Origin: Microbacterium sp. SYP-A9085
GTDB taxonomy: Bacteria; Actinomycetota; Actinomycetes; Actinomycetales; Microbacteriaceae
Direction: 5' to 3'
Assembly (NCBI RefSeq): GCF_009649635.1
Contig: NZ_WJII01000001.1
Span: 310,001-374,000, forward strand
DNA: 64,000 nucleotides
The notes under the pieces are model-generated. The model saw only the letters and a program-made list of their open reading frames with translations, did not search any database and was not told the DNA's origin. The translations under genes and the position numbers were made by a program. Each line of letters opens with the position of its first letter. Positions within the stretch are counted from its first letter, which is position 1. This document shows, one piece after another, positions 62,786 through 64,000 of the stretch.

Positions 62786-63711
62786 CGCGCCGCCTTTGCG
62801 GTCTCGGTGGTCTGGATGCCCATGGCCACGCGCAGACTGTTGCCCAGGCGATCCAGGCAGAGCACGGTGAGCATCAGGGCGACGCCGGGGAACACCGCGT
62901 ACCACGGGTTCTGATAGAGGTACGACTTGGCCGTCTGGAGCATGCCGCCCCAGGAGGGCGCGGGGGCCGCGGGGCCGAGGCCGAGGAAGCCGAGTGCGGC
63001 GGACACCACGATGGCGACGGCGGCGGTGATGGCGAACTGGACGATGACGGGGCCGAGGACGTTCGGCAGGATCGTGCGGAACATCGTGTCGGTGCTGCCG
63101 GCGCCCATCGCCTTCGAGGCCTGGACGTAGGCGCGCTCGCGGACGGTGAGGACGGCGGCGCGGGTGACCCGGGCGAAGATCGGGATGAAGGCGATTCCTA
63201 TCGCGATGACCAGGTTGAGGTTCGTGTTGCCCAGCGCGGCGACGATCACGAGCGCCAGGACGACATCGGGCAGGGCGAGCGCCACATCCATGATCCGCAT
63301 CGGCACGGCGTCCCACCAGCCGCCGAGGTATCCGGCCACCAGGCCCGTGGTCACGCCGATCACGGCCGCGAACACCGCCGACCCGAAGCCCACTTCCAGG
63401 CTCACGCGCGCACCCACGATCAGTCGGGTGCCGAGGTCCCGGCCGAATTCGTCGGTCCCCAGCCAGTGCTGCAGCGACGGCCCCCGAAGCACGTCTGCCG
63501 ACTGGGCCGCGGCATCCAGCGGAAGAACCCAGGTCGCCGACAGCGTCGCCACCAGCAGAGCCGATAGAAAGATGATCCCGGCCAGGGCTGCCTTGTCGCG
63601 CAGCAGGTTGTGCATGACCGCGAACCGCTCGGCACGGGAGGAGAGATCCACGGTGCCCGGCCGCGGGAATCGGCGGCGCGCGAGTCGACGCCCGTTCGCG
63701 TCCCGGCTCAT
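62782..63711 (-). CDS. Oligopeptide-type ABC permease, DppC family
   Basis: This 309-aa permease has six helices, the DppC marker LGTDEFGRDLGTRLIVGARVSLEVG, and the EAA loop AYVQASKAMGAGSTDTMFRTILPNVLGPV. ATG 63711 (MSRDANGRRL) overlaps the ATPase stop by four bases, so it is preferred over the longer frame upstream. Confidence 0.88.
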   Translation of the reverse strand: MSRDANGRRLARRRFPRPGTVDLSSRAERFAVMHNLLRDKAALAGIIFLSALLVATLSATWVLPLDAAAQSADVLRGPSLQHWLGTDEFGRDLGTRLIVGARVSLEVGFGSAVFAAVIGVTTGLVAGYLGGWWDAVPMRIMDVALALPDVVLALVIVAALGNTNLNLVIAIGIAFIPIFARVTRAAVLTVRERAYVQASKAMGAGSTDTMFRTILPNVLGPVIVQFAITAAVAIVVSAALGFLGLGPAAPAPSWGGMLQTAKSYLYQNPWYAVFPGVALMLTVLCLDRLGNSLRVAMGIQTTETAKAAR

Positions 63712-64000
63712 CGGGCCACCTCCATGAGCATCGGCTCGGCGTGATGGCACGCCGTGAGGTCGGCGGCGTCGTCTCCGGCCGCACGCAGGAGCGGCTCGAC
63801 CTCGGCGCACTCGGACGTGGCGATCGGGCAGCGCGAGCGGAAGCCGCACCCGCGGGGCGGGTCGATGGGGCTCGGCGGGTCGCCCTGCAGCGGGGCGCGC
63901 CGCGTGCGCCCTCCGTCTGCGGGGATCTCCGGCGAAGGCACCGATGCCCGCAGCGCCTTCGTGTATGGATGCCGGGGCGCGGCGAAGATCCGGTCCGCCG
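63708..64000 (-). CDS. Oligopeptide ABC transporter ATPase, C-terminal end (cut by window edge)
   Basis: The visible 96 codons encode the C-terminal oligopeptide-ATPase region: IFAAPRHPYTKALRASVPSPE followed by the cysteine segment GCGFRSRCPIATSEC and LTACHH. These four cysteines are characteristic of DppD/DppF/OppF C-termini. The nucleotide-binding domain lies beyond the right edge. Its stop overlaps the DppC-type start. Confidence 0.88.
   Translation of the reverse strand, partial: ADRIFAAPRHPYTKALRASVPSPEIPADGGRTRRAPLQGDPPSPIDPPRGCGFRSRCPIATSECAEVEPLLRAAGDDAADLTACHHAEPMLMEVAR

Overview
The window is high-GC actinobacterial DNA. Long antisense shadow frames, frequent GTG/TTG starts, ATGA/GTGA gene overlaps and actinobacterial catabolic gene types point to the Microbacteriaceae, most likely a Microbacterium-like soil organism; this is inferred from gene content and style, not from a marker gene. 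No rRNA, tRNA, CRISPR array or phage gene was recognised. Almost everything is catabolism plus matching transport and local regulation.

Region 1 (1-22.4 kb) is an aromatic or heteroaromatic acid catabolic cluster. It holds a truncated MFS transporter at the left edge, a beta-hydroxyacid dehydrogenase with a class II aldolase-fold decarboxylase or aldolase, and a minus-strand operon (ThDP enzyme, aldehyde dehydrogenase, small Rieske protein, uncharacterised 93-aa protein, amidohydrolase-2 protein). An IclR regulator precedes a complete Rieske ring-hydroxylating oxygenase (3Fe-4S ferredoxin, reductase, alpha, beta). A long minus-strand operon follows: FbpABC-type ABC importer, second class II aldolase, isochorismatase-like hydrolase, 4,5-dihydroxyphthalate-decarboxylase-like protein. 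An MFS transporter overlaps a class A flavin monooxygenase. The likely flow is uptake, ring hydroxylation, decarboxylation and aldehyde oxidation; the substrate cannot be named, and no ring-cleavage dioxygenase is present.

At 22.4-23.35 kb lies a decayed IS5-family element without target duplication, exactly where function and oligonucleotide usage change.

Region 2 (23.4-35.6 kb) is a full L-rhamnose utilisation locus: a ribose-type ABC importer with a ketose 3-epimerase at the operon end, a LacI repressor, and divergent rhaM, rhaI, fused aldolase/dehydrogenase and rhamnulokinase. LacI-type operators overlap the promoters on both sides. An ABM-domain protein and a membrane-anchored sulfite-oxidase-fold molybdoenzyme follow.

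Region 3 (37.4-55.9 kb) is the least familiar part. A two-subunit aconitase X, a CGSC-motif member of the UGSC family, an uncharacterised 370-aa protein and a NifU-like protein adjoin an IclR regulator, a ThDP enzyme, an acyl-CoA ligase, two SsuABC/TauABC-type importers with three binding proteins, an esterase and an amidase. Six copies of one inverted repeat, TTTTCR-N5-YGRAAD, precede the transcription units, so the region looks like one IclR regulon for an unidentified carboxylate, ester or amide.

Region 4 (55.9-64 kb) has a MarR regulator, an SDR and a Baeyer-Villiger-type monooxygenase diverging from a perfect 22-bp palindrome, an aldo/keto reductase, and a Dpp/Opp-type oligopeptide importer running off the right edge. 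Intercistronic hairpins recur immediately after substrate-binding-protein genes in four operons.
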